Under the pieces are notes generated by a model. It was given only the letters and a program-made list of their open reading frames with translations, ran no database searches and was not told where the DNA came from. The position numbers were made by a program, and so were the translations under genes. From Jacaranda mimosifolia (lineage: Eukaryota > Streptophyta > Magnoliopsida > Lamiales > Bignoniaceae), in assembly GCA_018894105.1 (NCBI GenBank), contig CM032131.1:9388501-9452500 (forward strand): a DNA stretch of 64,000 nucleotides. The letters are read 5' to 3'. Below are positions 44,692 to 57,975 of this stretch, piece after piece (the stretch's first letter is position 1; every line of letters begins with the position of its first letter).

Positions 44692-47242
44692 TATGCTTAA
44701 TTAATTAGGGCCATAGTATGGTAGTGGGAAAAAAAATAAAGGACCAAAAGTTAATAGAATAAAGGCTTAATTGCATAAAATTAGGAACTAGGTGAGGCTA
44801 ATGTGTGAGAGAAAGAAAGATTGAGGGGCCAATTGATAAATAAGGGTCAAATGTAAGGTACTTAGGAAGCTGAGAGATTAGATTAAGAATTAAGGAAGAA
44901 TTTTGGGGGTCATAATGCAATTTGGAGGAAATAGAAAATATAAATATAAACCCCCTTTACTTAATCAAATTTTCACAAGTGAACCCAGCCATCTCCCTCC
45001 CACACCCACCTCACTGTTGCAAGAAAAATTATAAATTAAATAAACCCGAACCTTTCTCTCAATGTGATGAACACATTGATACAGAAAACCTTCCAAACTA
45101 CCTTTTGGAACAATGGCAATTAAAGACCGAAGTAGATAAAGACAGGTAGTGATGGACACGATGCTTTTGACAGCTGAAATTCATGATCAAGGTATAAATT
45201 TTAACAGGCTCAATCAGAGAAAGATGATGATAGCTTCAATTTGGGAATTGTGCCATCAGGGAAAAAGTAATTGAGACAGTGTTGGCAAGATTTCGGCCAC
45301 AGTGGTCGTGTTGCATGTCGATGGATGAAGCTAAAGGAAAGTCAAAGAAAAATGATGGGCTCGATGAGAGGGTCACTTTGGCACCCTTAGTTTTAAGATT
45401 TGGATCATTAGAGATAGAGAAATCGACGTGGCGGCATGACAGAGGGCAGTGGTGGTGATTTCTTATTTTTTTCAGGAAATTGGTAGGCCAAACAACACAA
45501 AATCATAAAATTGGATTAGGGGTTTTGATCAGCACAAGAAGATGCATCGTTTGGTGGTGGTCGAACCAAGTTCCAGTGGCGGCACTCCAGTGACTAATCA
45601 CCAGTTTCATTGAGGCAGCGATTTGGCTGCATGCAGGCTACTATCACGTAGTGATTTGGCCTCGGGTTCAGTCAATTGGTTAAATCTCCAATTGATCAAT
45701 TAAATTAATTCCTAAATGTAATTTAGTTAACAACTTAAGTCAATCTTGAAATGAATATCCGTTAATTAGACCAAATTATGTAATTATAAGCTATACAATT
45801 GAGTAAGAATTTGTCTATCAAATGATGTGTGGACCCAAACCGTTAATGGAAGCCCGATTATCCTTAATTGTGTTAATTAGTACATTTTGAAAGATTTAAA
45901 TTATATAATGTATATAATGGCTAAAAGTTAATAGAAAATCTGTAAAATTCATAATATAATCTAAATTTTGAAAGTATGGGCTTGGAATGTTAAAATTAGA
46001 TATTGCTAGTAAAGCATGACAGTTTGACTCTGAATGGTTAAATTGCCCAACTGATGTTATCCCATTGTTGTAGTCTATTTAGGAAATTGAATTTTGCATT
46101 GATAATAGAATTAAAACTTTAATGACTTCACCAAATCAGAAGTATGACAAATCTTTAAAATAACTTGAATTAACTGAAGATATTGGGTTATTATAACGTT
46201 ATACGCTCTTACGCAAACTAAATCAAAAATTAGATAAGTAAGATATTTCGAGTTAAATAAGGAATTAATAGCATTAAAACATATAAACAGTTCTAATTAT
46301 ATCAAAAGGATACTATATAGTTGTATTAACACTTATTTTACATTTTACTGAAAATAGGTGACGGGGACTCAAACCTCCCAGATTAGTAGAGGAATTCTGG
46401 TGTGGGCATTGAGACTAAGGTGAGGTTATAGTTCCTATTATTACTTGGAAAAGAACATATCTACTACTCCTGATTTTTGACTTATTCATATGTGTTTTAC
46501 TCTGTTAAAATCATCCTGATGTTCATGGCCTTCTATTGAGTTTTGATAAATTCTTATCCCTTGTATTCCCAGCCTTGCTAGCTAGTTCCATGAAAGTTTA
46601 TTGATTTTGTTAACGCCATGTCTCGAATACGGTCTTGTCGACCAATTACTTTGTCATTATCTGAATTCACTCATATTGATTATTATGTTAGTTCTGCTAT
46701 TGGTACAATGTTATGTCACCATTGCGAATGCCTTTAGGACATTTTTTACCCATAGAGACACCACAGGTTGTTGGGCTCAAGACTAGGTTCAGAAAGACAA
46801 CCGAGAGAACGAACTGACGGTGATTGGTCTCTCAGCTAGTACCCATTGACGATCCTAACTCATAGGTAGTTGGAGGTAGCTATCCGTAAGGGGGGATTGG
46901 CATGCTGCCGACCATGCCATGTGTATCTTATGCTATGCCGAACTGATCACTCAAAAATGTGAGAAATAAAGTTTCAATACGATATGCTCTAATTATGATA
47001 TATTTGGATTACGATATGCTCTAATTTTGATATATCTATTTTAGATATGTTCTAGGGAGCCATAAGGTTGGAATGTCTCAATAGTTCCATTGATCTTTTG
47101 AAATATGTAGTTTACTTTGTTAAACATTGCTACATTGTATGTCAACAGTTGTATGTATCTGTTGTCTGACCTCGTCTTTTATCAATGTCTTATTTTGTAT
47201 ATATTAGTTCCTTATTTATTATCATTAAATCTTTGCCTATTC
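44692..47242 (+). repeat. Gypsy 5' LTR, first part
   Basis: From TGCTTAATTAATTAGGG it matches the 3' LTR from 61446 on, including GGACCAAAAGTTAATA, TTAGGAACTAGG and the CCCTTTACTTAATCAAATTTTC block. The rest has no gene; open frames at 44922-45149 and 46601-46786 are chance frames (the first recurs in the 3' LTR with changes). Confidence 0.75.
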
Positions 47243-48854
47243 TGTTAGAATAGTTCCCCACGGCTAATTAGATTGGCAAGTAAACTATTTCAATTGTGAT
47301 ACAATCTTGATTGAATGATATTCATTATAAATGACCATCTTAATCTTACGCTTATTTTACTTCACAAGCATTTGGTTGAAGCCATTAGATCACATAAGAC
47401 TACGGGACTTGGTCACACACTGGATAATGATCATAAAATAAGTCTTATACGGTCGTGATCTTAAAATATTCTAAGTCGTAGAATCATATGAGACAGGGCA
47501 TCCAAGATTCAGATAAACTTGCACTAACGATGTATAAATCTAAGGGGTTGGATATTACTCCGCTTCATGAGCAATACATGTTAGACATGGGTGCATGTTA
47601 GTGGGTGCTTGTTAGAGAATAAGTTCACTGAATGCCCTCTCGGAGAATCCATTAGATATCCATAATGGCAAGTCGGTAGTGGCAAGTTCTTCAGCTCATG
47701 CTAGTGTATATAATTAGTCCTTTGACCTAGATCTATGGTAACCTTGTGTCTAGGTCCTAATGCTTTGACTCTTCCTTGACCACTCAGAAGATGATTCGAG
47801 TTGAGATTAGGCATGAGCTACTTAGACATGGAGGTCTATGAGATCCAAGATAGGATCCATCTCCTCGTTGTTGTGAAGGGCAACTGCATATCTTATGCAT
47901 TCTATAATGATCAATTCCAAGAAATCCTTGCGCAAGCTAGTATGATAATTTGGAAAATAAGTTTTCCAAAAATGAGGTCATAAAGGGTAATCGAATATTG
48001 GGAATAGAACCATAGTTATTAAGGCTATTAAGAAGCCCACAAATACCTTGCCCTAGGCCTCTTTCGGGAAATAGGAGACGGAAGGACCATATTTGCATGG
48101 CAAGCATAGAGTTAGAATGGTTTTGTAAGAGCATATTCATTTTCACCAATTAGTTGGGCTCCATGGGCTTGAAGTTGGGACATCGACCATGGAGATTGGG
48201 TATTTTTCAATTAATAGAGATTAATTGAATTGAATTATTAGTTTAAAAGAGTTTAAACTAATGTGAATATTTCGATATTCTAAATATAACAAAACTTGTG
48301 AGCCCAAGTCCAATGAATGGTAGACCCTAATGGGTCATACATAAAAGGCAATAGGAAACTCTATTTGATGCAGGGAATTTTCTAAGAGTTAGCAAATTTT
48401 CTCCTTGACCGATTTTATGGAGGAAAAATGGTTGACTACTTTTTAGTCATTTTGGCTTGATTAATTTAATTGTTAAATTGATCAAAATAATTTAAGGAGT
48501 TAAATTAGACTAATTAAATTAAGGAGTTAATTTAATTGATGTCATATGACATTTAATTAGTCAAGTTAACTTAAGCAGTTAGGTTAACTCTTTCCAACCT
48601 AAGAAAAGTTATTTGACATAAGGGGTTAAGTCAAAACCCATTAATTAAATTAAGGAGATAATTTAATTAATTCTTAATTTAATTAATGTGAAGAATTAAT
48701 TTTGGTGGGAAATTCAAATAAAAATGTTCATTTGAGGTGCACTTAGAATTTATTTGGATGACATTTCATTAGATGAAATGAAGATTCCAAATGAAATTCA
48801 AATGGAAGTGAAATTTTAATTTCACATGCAACTTGCTTGCTTAGGTGGCACCCC

Positions 48855-48892
48855 CACCTCATGGGAGGTGTGATGCCAACTAGCATCACACC
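48855..48892 (+). promoter_or_regulatory. Overlapping stem-loops upstream of TATA
   Basis: CACCTC-ATGG-GAGGTG (48855-48870) and GGTGTGATG-N8-CATCACACC (48867-48892) are perfect inverted repeats that overlap, so only one could form at once. The second is kept in all five LTR copies that reach this far. Confidence 0.6.
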
Positions 48893-48900
48893 CTCTCGCC

Positions 48901-48911
48901 TCTATAAATAG
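48901..48911 (+). promoter_or_regulatory. TATA box of Copia C 5' LTR
   Basis: TCTATAAATAG, nine bases after the stem-loop. The same motif lies in the 3' LTR (ATAAATAG near 56836) and in the LTR of Copia D (CTATAAATAG near 63590). Confidence 0.7.
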
Positions 48912-49508
48912 AGGAGTGGACAGCTACAAGCAAGTTACACATGCTAGATTCCCTTTTTCCTTCCAAAATTGTGATCCACTCATGTGTTGAGGCTTCACAC
49001 TTTTTTTTCAACCTTTCCTCCTCAAATTGGCCTTCATATCTTCTTCTTCTTCTAGAGTTCCGACTCTCTAGAGTTTGATTGGAGTTTGACTATGGTATGT
49101 GGATCATCACATTAGAGGCTAGACACTTGGATAGCTAAGCTCTTGGAGATCCACTGTAGGGCAGTCCGGTTGGAGGCGTGTTCCAAGCACTTCCAGATCC
49201 TTTTTTTGGACAAATGTTTTCTTGGATCTTCCTCAAGGTGTTGGTGAGGAGCTTTCCAAATTTCAGCAAATTCGGAGGTGTTTTGATAGGGCAAAAGTTG
49301 TCGAGTCGCCGCTGTGCCAGAGAAAGACATCTTTGAAGTGTTCAAGCATTTCTTCCATTCTATCTTGGATTTTTGATCAATCAAGGTAAATTTATGCATC
49401 CAAATCCATTTTACATCATGATTTGATCCTTGGGAAGCATGTAGTCAAGTTATGATTTAGCTTTACTTGATTTATTAATTGGATCCTCGTGCTACACACA
49501 CCTTCGAG

Positions 49509-49520
49509 TGGTATCGGATT
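49509..49520 (+). other. PBS of Copia C
   Basis: TGGTATCGGATT two bases after the LTR end, a decayed initiator Met-tRNA PBS (TGGTATCAGAGC). Confidence 0.65.
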
Positions 49521-51508
49521 CTATTTCATGCTTTAATTTGGATTTTTGATTGATTGATTCATGTGATGGATTGATCTAGATCTCAAAATACTTGATCCAA
49601 TTTATGGATTGATGTGTTTAGATGATGATGCTTGTGGCTCCTTTGATGATGAATTGAATTATGTTAATATCTGTTTTAAGAGTTAATTCCTATGTTAGTA
49701 TATTTTTTACTCATGGATAATGATGTTAAATTTTGATTTAGTAGTAGACGATGTTATATGTTGATATAGCATGATAAATTTGGCTATAAGGTGTTTTGGT
49801 CATTTTTGGAGCTAATTGGATTGGAGTTTTTTTGGATGTCTTGAAGATGTTTGAAAAATGGTGATTCTTCCTTAGATTCGATTTTTGAAACAATTTAAGC
49901 ACTTTAATTTCCAAATTTTAAAGTGTTTATAATCTAAAATTTTATCATAAAATGGATGGAATTTTGTTGTGGAAGTGTCCATAAGGTTTGGGATGGCCAA
50001 AGGGCGAAAACGGGGCAAAACAATGGCTTAGGCACCTTGTGGTAGTAACCCTACCAGCCGGCCTGCCCCTGGCTGGGCAGTATGTGTATTGTAGCACTTG
50101 TGCAGCCTGCCTGGATGGTCAGCCTGGCAACAACCCCACCGAAGGCTGCCATGGCGTGACTGGTTTGTCGTTTTGTGCATTTTTGCCCTTCTAAACTTGA
50201 TTTTTCCAAACACTTTTGATGCACAATTGTTGTGTAAGTACTCAAAATAATGCTAGACATTTTTTCTTGCTTTTGAAGTCAAAATTAAGATAATCTTCAC
50301 GATGGTGCAAAAACAAGATGCATAAATGTTTTGCTTATTTTTGCTAGATAATTAATTATTTATGAGATAAGCATTTAATTGTGGAATTGAATGTCAACTA
50401 TTGATTTATTATTCATTTAATTATTGAATGGATGATGAACGAATGGGGATGATCATGAGCCTTTAATATTAATTTTATTTATTTCAAGTTGTTGAAAAGG
50501 GTTGTATTAAATTGGGGCTTGTATGCCTCTAATTTCTACCTTGTAAATGTTATGAGAGTAGAATCAATAGGAGTAAGGATTTCTTTCTTATATAAATGTT
50601 GCAAGGAGCAAAGAAGACCATTAGAGGCATGAAGACCCATGAATGTATGGGATACATTTATGTAATAGCTAGATTTAATCAACCCACTTAAAATCAACTA
50701 GGTAGTGCACATATGGCTTTAAGTGCACTACTTGATCAAAGCTCGTGTCATCCCACCCTAGGAGCATGCTAGGCGCATTTACTTATTTATGCTTTCCATA
50801 TCCTATTGATGTATGAGATGCATGGTTAGGATATAGAAAACCTAAATAAGAAGATAAAATTGATGAGATCTTTGCAAGCAAGAAAAACCCTCCACTTAGA
50901 AGAGTCTAAGTACCTTTAAATATTAAGTCAAAATGGATACAAATTAAAAAGAGTTTTAATTAATCCATGTCTTCTACCAATAGTATGTGGCATGATGATG
51001 CTACCACATTTGTGTGATGTCTCACGAGTTGTAGGTCACACTTATGATGGAAAGCTGTGATCACATACTTAGCATATGAAGCACCTTTAATTTGATGCTT
51101 CCCATGCATTGGCCACGAGGCATGGGATGACATGGAGCGGTCTTGAATCAAAGTTTGATTGGTAGGTCCAACTTAACACCTAGTAGTGTAGATGTCACAC
51201 GAGTCGTGGGTCTACATGAAAAGTGAGGAAAAATATATCAAGGGTTGTATAGAGATGCAATTAGCAAAAGTTTCTTACCTTGGGATTGTTTGTGGATGTC
51301 TCATAAGTTGTGGGTCCACTACAAGTCCTTTGGGCCTTGATTCTCACTAGGAAATGAGATTTCCTAAATTATTCTAAGGGGTGAGGAATTTGATAAAATA
51401 GTGGGAGAAAAATATACTTGAAAGTCCATGAACATGTTTTCAATATCTATATTCAATCACATGCTTATACTCTCTTTTTCACCTTTGATGATTTGTGAAA
51501 TCTCAAGA
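49521..51508 (+). other. Leader of Copia C
   Basis: About 2 kb without a gene between PBS and gag. It includes a GC-rich island (50030-50170) in AT-rich surroundings, and 22-base motifs GATGTC.CACGAGT.GTGGGTC at about 51017, 51191 and 51295. Open frames in the island (for example 49988-50194) are chance products of the local GC content. Confidence 0.7.
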
Positions 51509-52290
51509 ATGGCTAAGAATCCACTAAACATAATTTTGGAAACCAATAAACCAATCGGGCCTAACTTCCACGATTGACTTAACCTTAAAATAGTTCTAAA
51601 TTCCAAGAAATGGATAAATGTCGTATATCATGGTTCTCATAATCCCATAGGGTCCCATAGGGATTAATGTAGATCAAGAGACACATGAAATGTTCACAAA
51701 TTGGGTTAAGGATTGCTTCATATCCCATCGTCTCATGATAATATCTACGGACTTTAAAAGTCTCAAGGACGCATGAAAAATATCTCCGTTAAAGTTTACA
51801 AGAGTTGTAAAGCAAATAAGGTATGAGAGATTCATGTTGTTCGAGGAGATTTTTCAAGCTAATATGAATGAGAGGTCATGTGTCCTCAACTACGGTCTAA
51901 AGATGATTAGGTTTGAGAAGCTCTTCAACCTTAGACGTAGTGAAGGGCAATGATCTCCATGGGAATTTGATCCTCACATCCTTACCGAGTTTGTATAACC
52001 AAAGTGTTGGTATAGACGAAGACAACCATGACAAAGGCAAACCTCGAATGATTGTTTCCTCCTCCTACTCTAAAGGCCTTAGAGGCAAGTAGAAAGGGGG
52101 CAAGAAGAAGAAATGTTCTTTTTAAAGAGGAAAGATACATTTAAGGCATCCGGTGGAGTTAAAAAGATTATTGAGGACAAAGTCCATGCAACTTGTTTCT
52201 ACTTTGGCGAGAAAGGTCATTGGAGACAGTATTGCAAGGAATACCTTGCAACCCTTAGGAAAGGTATGTACTTTTTGAAGTGTACCTAAA
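51509..52290 (+). pseudogene. Copia gag, degenerate (element C)
   Basis: It starts with ATG in MAKNPLNIILETNK..., the same start as in element B. Stops occur early (for example after the NFHD segment). The zinc knuckle at about 52195-52245 reads CFYFGEKGHW then QYCK. The second Cys is changed to Phe, while His and the last Cys remain. The core between is recognisable only as shifted pieces. It produces no full protein. Confidence 0.78.
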
Positions 52291-55060
52291 GATAATTTTT
52301 TCTTCATGGATATATGATATCACATATGGTTCCCATCTTTGTAATTTGTTACAAAGATTTGAAAGAAGAATAAATATTAATGATGGGGATTTCATCTTAT
52401 GCTTTGCTAGTAGAGCAAGAGTTGTGCCCAAAGTCACAAGCAAAAAATAAGTAAGACCTAGAGAACTCCTTATTTGTATTGAATCCTTGTTATTATGTAC
52501 CATATCTTGTTAAGAACATTATTTCAATTCCCATTTTGGATAGCTAAGGATTTGATTTTTTAATATCAAATGGAAAATTGAAGGCATTAAGAATGGTTCT
52601 TTAATTGCTCAAGGTATATTAAACAAGGGATTATACATTTTGGATTCTCGACCATTATTGAAGCACATTCAATCAAGTAAAAGAAAATTACATAACCAAG
52701 AAGATGCCATCTTGTGACATGCAAAACTTAGATATACTTCCAAAAATAGGATGAGCAAGTTAGAAGCTCTCAAAGCACTAAATGTTAGTGGCATTGAGAA
52801 TCTTCCTACTTGTGAGTCTTGTTAAAAAAAAATGACCAAGACTCCTTTTGTGGGACAAACGGAGCAAACCATAAGTCCTTGGATTTGATCCATACGGACG
52901 TTTGTGGGCTACTAAGAGTCAGTACGCGATAAGGCTATTCCTACTTCATCACCTACGTCGATGATCATACTCAGTTCGGACATGTGTCCTTATGAAGTAC
53001 AAGTTCGAAGCCTTTGAAAAGTTGAAAGAGTATAGGAATGAAGTAGAAAAGCAAAAGGGACTAAGTTTAAAGCCCTTCGATCAGAAAAAGGAGGAGAATA
53101 CTTAAGTACCAAGTTCTTGGATTATCTAAATGAGAATGAGATTCTCTCTCAATGGACTCCACTCGGCACACCCCAGCATAATGGGGTAGTCAAGAGGAGA
53201 AATTGTACCCTGTTGGACATGGTACGTTTCATAATGAGTTTTTTCGATGTGCCTATATCCTTTTAGGGATATGCATTAAACACGACAGCAAAGTTACAAA
53301 ATGTAGTAACATCAAAGTCGGTACCAAAGACACCGCATGTGATATGGTATGGAAAAGCACTTTCTTACTCTTTTCTAAGAGTTTGGGGGTCTCCCATTTA
53401 CGTCAAGCAGTTAGTAGGAGAGAAGTTGGATACGAGATCCACCTTGTGCAAGTTTGTGGGATACCCAAGAGAGTATATAGGTTATTACTTCTATGAACCC
53501 TCATAATAAATGGTGTTTGTTTCAAGGAACACCACCATTTTGGAAAAGAAATTTATATTAGATAGAAATGGCATTGTTATTAAACTCGATGAAGTTCAAA
53601 ATGATCAACAAATCCCACAAGCAATAGAAACAAGTGAATATCAAGAGCCTTACACACAACCTCTAAAAAGGTCAGACCGAATTAAGAAGCAACCCGAAAA
53701 GTTCGGATTCCTTCATGAGATGGCCCAATTAGATTGTGATCCAAAGACCTATGAAGAAGCTATGTTGGACAAAAATTTGGGACATTGGCTAGAAGCCATG
53801 AAATTCAAAATGGAATCCATGTACTCCAACAAAGTATGGACTTTGGTAGATTCACCTGAGGGCATAGTACCCATTGGTTGCAAGTGGATCTATAAGCGAA
53901 AGTTAGGAGTTGATGGAGTGCTAATGACCTTTAAGGTACAACTAGTGGCAATGGGTTATACTCAAAGACCCAGTATTTATTTTGAGAAAACATTTTCACC
54001 AGTCGCTATGCCTAAGTCCATTAGGATTTTACTTTTCATAGCCGCATATTATGATTATCAGATATGGTAAATGGATGTGAAAATTGATTTCCTCAATGGA
54101 AACATTGAAGAATAAATTTATATGGAGCAACCACAAGGTTTTACATCCAAGAGGAATGAGTAAAAGGTTTGCAAACTCCAGAGATCCATTTATGGACTCA
54201 AACAAGCATCCCAAAGTTGGAACATACGTTTTAATAAGACAGTTAAATTGTTTAGCTTTGTCAAACATATGTATGAACCTTATGTGCACAAGAAAGCTAG
54301 TCGGAATTGTGCTTTATGATGATGATATTCTTCTCATTGGGAATGAGAGAGAAATGTTAAAGTGTACTAAAGTATGGTTATCTACGTAATTCTCCTTGAA
54401 GGATTTAGGAGAAGCATCCTACGTATTAAGAATACGTATCTATATAGATAGATCGAGAAGTATGTTGGGGCCTTCCTAAATACCATATATTGATAAAATA
54501 CTAAAGAGGTTTGGTATGGAAGAATCCAAGAAAGGATTCATCCCCATGGGACACGGTCTTCATCTCTCCTATGGCCTTTAAGACTAACAATGAGAGATGT
54601 AAGATGTCTCACATACCTTATGCATCTGTTATTGGGTGCATAATATATGTCGTTCAATGTACAAGATTGGATATAGCACACGCTCTAATTGTTACGAGCC
54701 GCTTTCAATCCGACCTTAGTAAATGTCACTGGATGGCCGTTAAAGCAATCCTTAAGTACTTGAAAAGGTTTAGTGTACAACAATGGAGAATTGAAACTCG
54801 AGGGGTTTTTGGATTCTAGTTTCCAATTCGATACAGATGATCTAAAATCTACTACTGGATTTATATTTTACCTTAATGGTAGCGCTGTCAATTGGAAGAG
54901 TTCCATATAAGACACCACGATTGAGACTACCACAGAGGTGAAATATTACAATTTTAGAAACCGCAAATGAAGGTGTTTGGATAGAAAATTCGTCCAAGAG
55001 TTGGATGTAGTGCCTAGCGTGCATAAGCCTATAGTTGTCTTTTGAAGACAACTTAACTTA
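52291..55060 (+). pseudogene. Copia pol: pre-integrase, integrase, RT, RNase H (element C)
   Basis: In order: pre-integrase zinc-binding segment at about 52710-52830 (HAKLRYTSKNRMSKLEAL, LPTCESC); integrase core with IHTDVCGLLRV, YFITYVDDHTQFG and TPQHNGVVKRRN at about 52880-53200; RT in the open stretch 53510-54070 (GCKWIYKRKLG, VAMGYTQRP, MPKSIRIL), preceded by the DR..KQPEKFGFL linker; active-site box at 54315-54326 reading YDDD (usual YVDD), both catalytic Asp codons kept. RNase H goes to about 55060 with stops (SVIGCIIYVVQC, DIAHAL, then FIYHLNGS-like words). Frameshifts and stops are frequent. Protease is not clear. Confidence 0.85.
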
Positions 55061-55274
55061 GGACTTGAGCTAAGATCTCATCAGTACTCCAAATACAAGT
55101 AAATGTGTTATTATTTGATATATGATATCAATTGATAGAGACAGCATCTGAGTGGAAATGGTTACCTCAGAAGAGAATATATCATAACCATTATCCTTAA
55201 CCCCTAAACACAAAAGGTCTTTGAAGGACATCTTGAGAAGATAGGCCTTAAGGTTATGGGCAATTGGCTTTAGG

Positions 55275-55287
55275 GTAAGTGGGAGAT
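55275..55287 (+). other. Polypurine tract of Copia C
   Basis: GTAAGTGGGAGAT is directly followed by the 3' LTR start TGTTGG at 55288. Confidence 0.7.
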
Positions 55288-57440
55288 TGTTGGAATAATG
55301 TCCCGCAGCTAATTAGATTGGCATGGAAACTATTTCATTTGTGATATAATCTTGATTGGATGATATTCATTATAAATGGCCATCTTCATCTTTTGCTTAT
55401 TTTACTTCACTAGCATTTGGTTGAAGTCCTTAGATCACACAAGACTACGGGACTTGGTCATGCATTGGGTGGTGATCATGAAACAATGAGACAGGGCATC
55501 TAAGATTCAAACAGACTTGTACTAACGATGCATAAATCTAAGGGGTTGGATATTGCTCTATTTCATGAGCAATCCATGTTAGACATGGGTACATGTTAGT
55601 AGGTTCTTGTTAGAGAATAAGTTCATTAAAGGCCCACCAGTAAAATCCACTAGATAGCCATAGTGGCAAGTCGGTAGTGGAAAGTTCTCCAGCTTACGCT
55701 AGTGCATATAATTAGTCCCTTCACCTAAGGATCCGTGGTAACCTTGTGTTTAAGTCCTCATGCTTTGACTATCCCTTGACCACTCAATGGGTCATTCAGG
55801 TTGAGATTACGCATGAGCTACTTAGACATTAAGGTTTGTGAGATCCAAGATGGGATCCATCACCTCGTCGTTCCTATGTATTCTATAATAATCAATTCCA
55901 AGAAATCCTTGTGCAAAGTAGTATGACAATTTGGAAAATGAGTTTTCCAAAGATGAGGTCATAAAGGGGAATCGAACATTGGGAATAGAAACATAGTTAT
56001 TGAGGCTACTAGGGAGCCGACAAATATCTTACCCTAGGCTTTTTTCGGGAGATAGGAGATGGAAGGACTGTATTTGCATGGCAAGTGTGGATCTAGAATG
56101 GCTCTGCAAGTTTATATTCATTTCGGTCAACTAATTGGGCTCCATGGCTTCAAGTTGGACATCGACCATGAAGATTGGGTACTCTTCAATTAATAGATAT
56201 TAATTGAATTGAGTTATTAGTTTATAAGAGTTTAAGCTAATGTAAATATTTCGATATTCTAAATATCACAAGAGTTGTGAGCCCATGTGCAATGAATGGT
56301 AAAACCTAATGGATCACATACAAAAGCCAATAGGAAACTCTATTTGATGAAGGAAATTTTCTAAGAGTTAGAAAAATTTCTCCTTGACCGATTTTGTGGA
56401 GGAAAAATGGTTGACTAATTTCTAGTCATTTTGGATTAATTAATTTAATTTTTAAATTCATCAAAATAATTTAAGGAGTTAAATTAGACCAATTAAATTA
56501 AGGAGTTAATTTAATTGATGCCATATGACATTTAATTTGTCAAGTTAACTTAAGGAGTTAAATTAGTTGACTTAAGCGGTTAAGTCAAGACCAATTAATT
56601 AAATTAAGGAGTTAATTTGTGAAGAATTAATTTTGGAGGGAAATTCAAATAAAGGAGTTCATTTGAGGTGCATTTAGAATTCATTTAAATGACATTTCAT
56701 GAGACGAAATGAAGATTCCAAATGAAATTCAAATGGAAGTGAAATTTTAATTTCACATGCAACTTGCTTGCTTAGGTGGCACCCCCACCTCATGGGAGGT
56801 GTGATGCCAACTAGCACCACACCCTTCCACCTTCATAAATAGAGGAGTGGGCAGCCACAAGCACGTTACACATGCTAGATTCCCTTTTTCCCTCCAAAAT
56901 TGTGATCCACACATGTGTTGAAGCTTCACACTTTAGTCTCCACATTTTCTCCTCAAATTGACCTTCATCACTTCTTCTTATTTTGGAGTTTCATCTCTCT
57001 AGAGGTTGATTGGAGTTTGCTATGGTGTGTGGATCAATACATTAGAAGCTAGACACTTGGATAGCTAAGATCTTGCAGATCCACTCCAAGGTGGTCCGAT
57101 TAGAGGCATGTTACAGGCACTTCCAGATCCTTTTTTTGGCTGAATGTTTTACTGGATCTTCCTCAAGGTGTTGGTGAGGAGCTGTCCAAATTTCAGCAAA
57201 TTCGGAGGTATTTTGATAGGGAAAAAGTTGTTGAGTTGTCGTAGTTTCAGAGGAAGATAGCTTTAAAGTGTTCAAGCATTTCTTCTGTTCTACCTTGGAT
57301 TTTTGAGCAATCAATCAACCTAACTTCCTGCATCCAAATCTATTTTACAACATGATTTGATCCTTGGGAGGTGTGTAGTCAAGTTATGATTTAGCTTTAC
57401 TTGCTTTATTAATTGGATCCTTGTGGTACACACACCTTTA
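55288..57440 (+). repeat. 3' LTR of Copia C
   Basis: 2153 bases, TGTTGGAATAATG...CACCTTTA. It is shorter than the 5' LTR by several small deletions (for example near 55495 and 56600). The stem-loop copy near 56797-56822 has one changed arm base, and the TATA region reads TTCATAAATAG. Confidence 0.9.
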
Positions 57441-57445
57441 TATTT

Positions 57446-57954
57446 TGGTTGTATTAGAAACCCCACCAATTCTCTTTTGTGTTCTTGAATCTTTTTCCTA
57501 GCTAGGTTGTGACAGGTAGGAGGTGGAACACTACAAGCTGTATTAGTATATATAATTTTGTTACTGGCTTCAAATGTACAGGATCTAGACTTATTGTGTA
57601 AAGTATTATGTATGTAAGTTGAAGGCTATGACACCTCATGCAGATGGTTGTGCTTATGTGGGTTTGATACTGGTGATAATCATGGACTTAGATCTATTAT
57701 GTACTTTTGGCATGTGTAAGTAAACTTAGCATTTCGGCATGTACTTGTTCGGGTTGTTAGGTCTTTGGTGCTGGTAATTGTATAATGGTTTTGTAGCCTT
57801 TGTGGAATAACATATAATAGAATGTAATAGTAAGTTGGAATAAATGATTTGGGGTTGTTATGAAATTATTTAAATTGAATATTTTTGGGGTGCATATTTT
57901 GTTTGAATTAATGTGAATAATATTAGAGTGGCACCTCTTGGGTGAGGTGCTACA
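57446..57954 (+). repeat. Gypsy 5' LTR, last part
   Basis: The right part of the LTR interrupted by Copia C. It ends GGTGAGGTGCTACA just before the PBS at 57959. The words CACCTCTTGG and GAGGTGC near the end are common in Del/Tekay LTR ends. Confidence 0.7.
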
Positions 57955-57958
57955 AAAG

Positions 57959-57975
57959 TGGTATCAAAGCCTAAG
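57959..57975 (+). other. PBS of the Gypsy element
   Basis: TGGTATCAAAGCCTAAG, the Met-tRNA-type PBS used by Del/Tekay elements, four bases after the LTR end. Confidence 0.78.

Larger units (their letters stand above)
47243..49506 (+). repeat. 5' LTR of Copia C
   Basis: 2264 bases, TGTTAGAATAG...CACCTTCG. U3 includes the TTAAGGAGTTAA-like array at about 48490-48690, the stem-loop at 48867-48892 and the TATA box at 48902. Predicted U3 is therefore about 1.66 kb. Confidence 0.9.
47243..57440 (+). mobile_element. Ty1/Copia retrotransposon C, full length
   Basis: Both LTRs are present (47243-49506 and 55288-57440). The flanks TATTC (47238-47242) and TATTT (57441-57445) fit a 5-base target duplication with one change. 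In order: PBS, leader of about 2 kb, gag, pre-integrase, integrase, RT, RNase H, PPT. About 15 differences can be counted by eye in the first 120 bases of the two LTRs, so it is old. Many stops make it non-autonomous. It sits inside the 5' LTR of the Gypsy element. Confidence 0.9.

Noticed and set aside
49988..50194. Open frames with Cys/Gly-rich products on both strands
   Set aside because: They arise from the GC-rich island in the Copia leader; frames exist on both strands and are not kept in element B.
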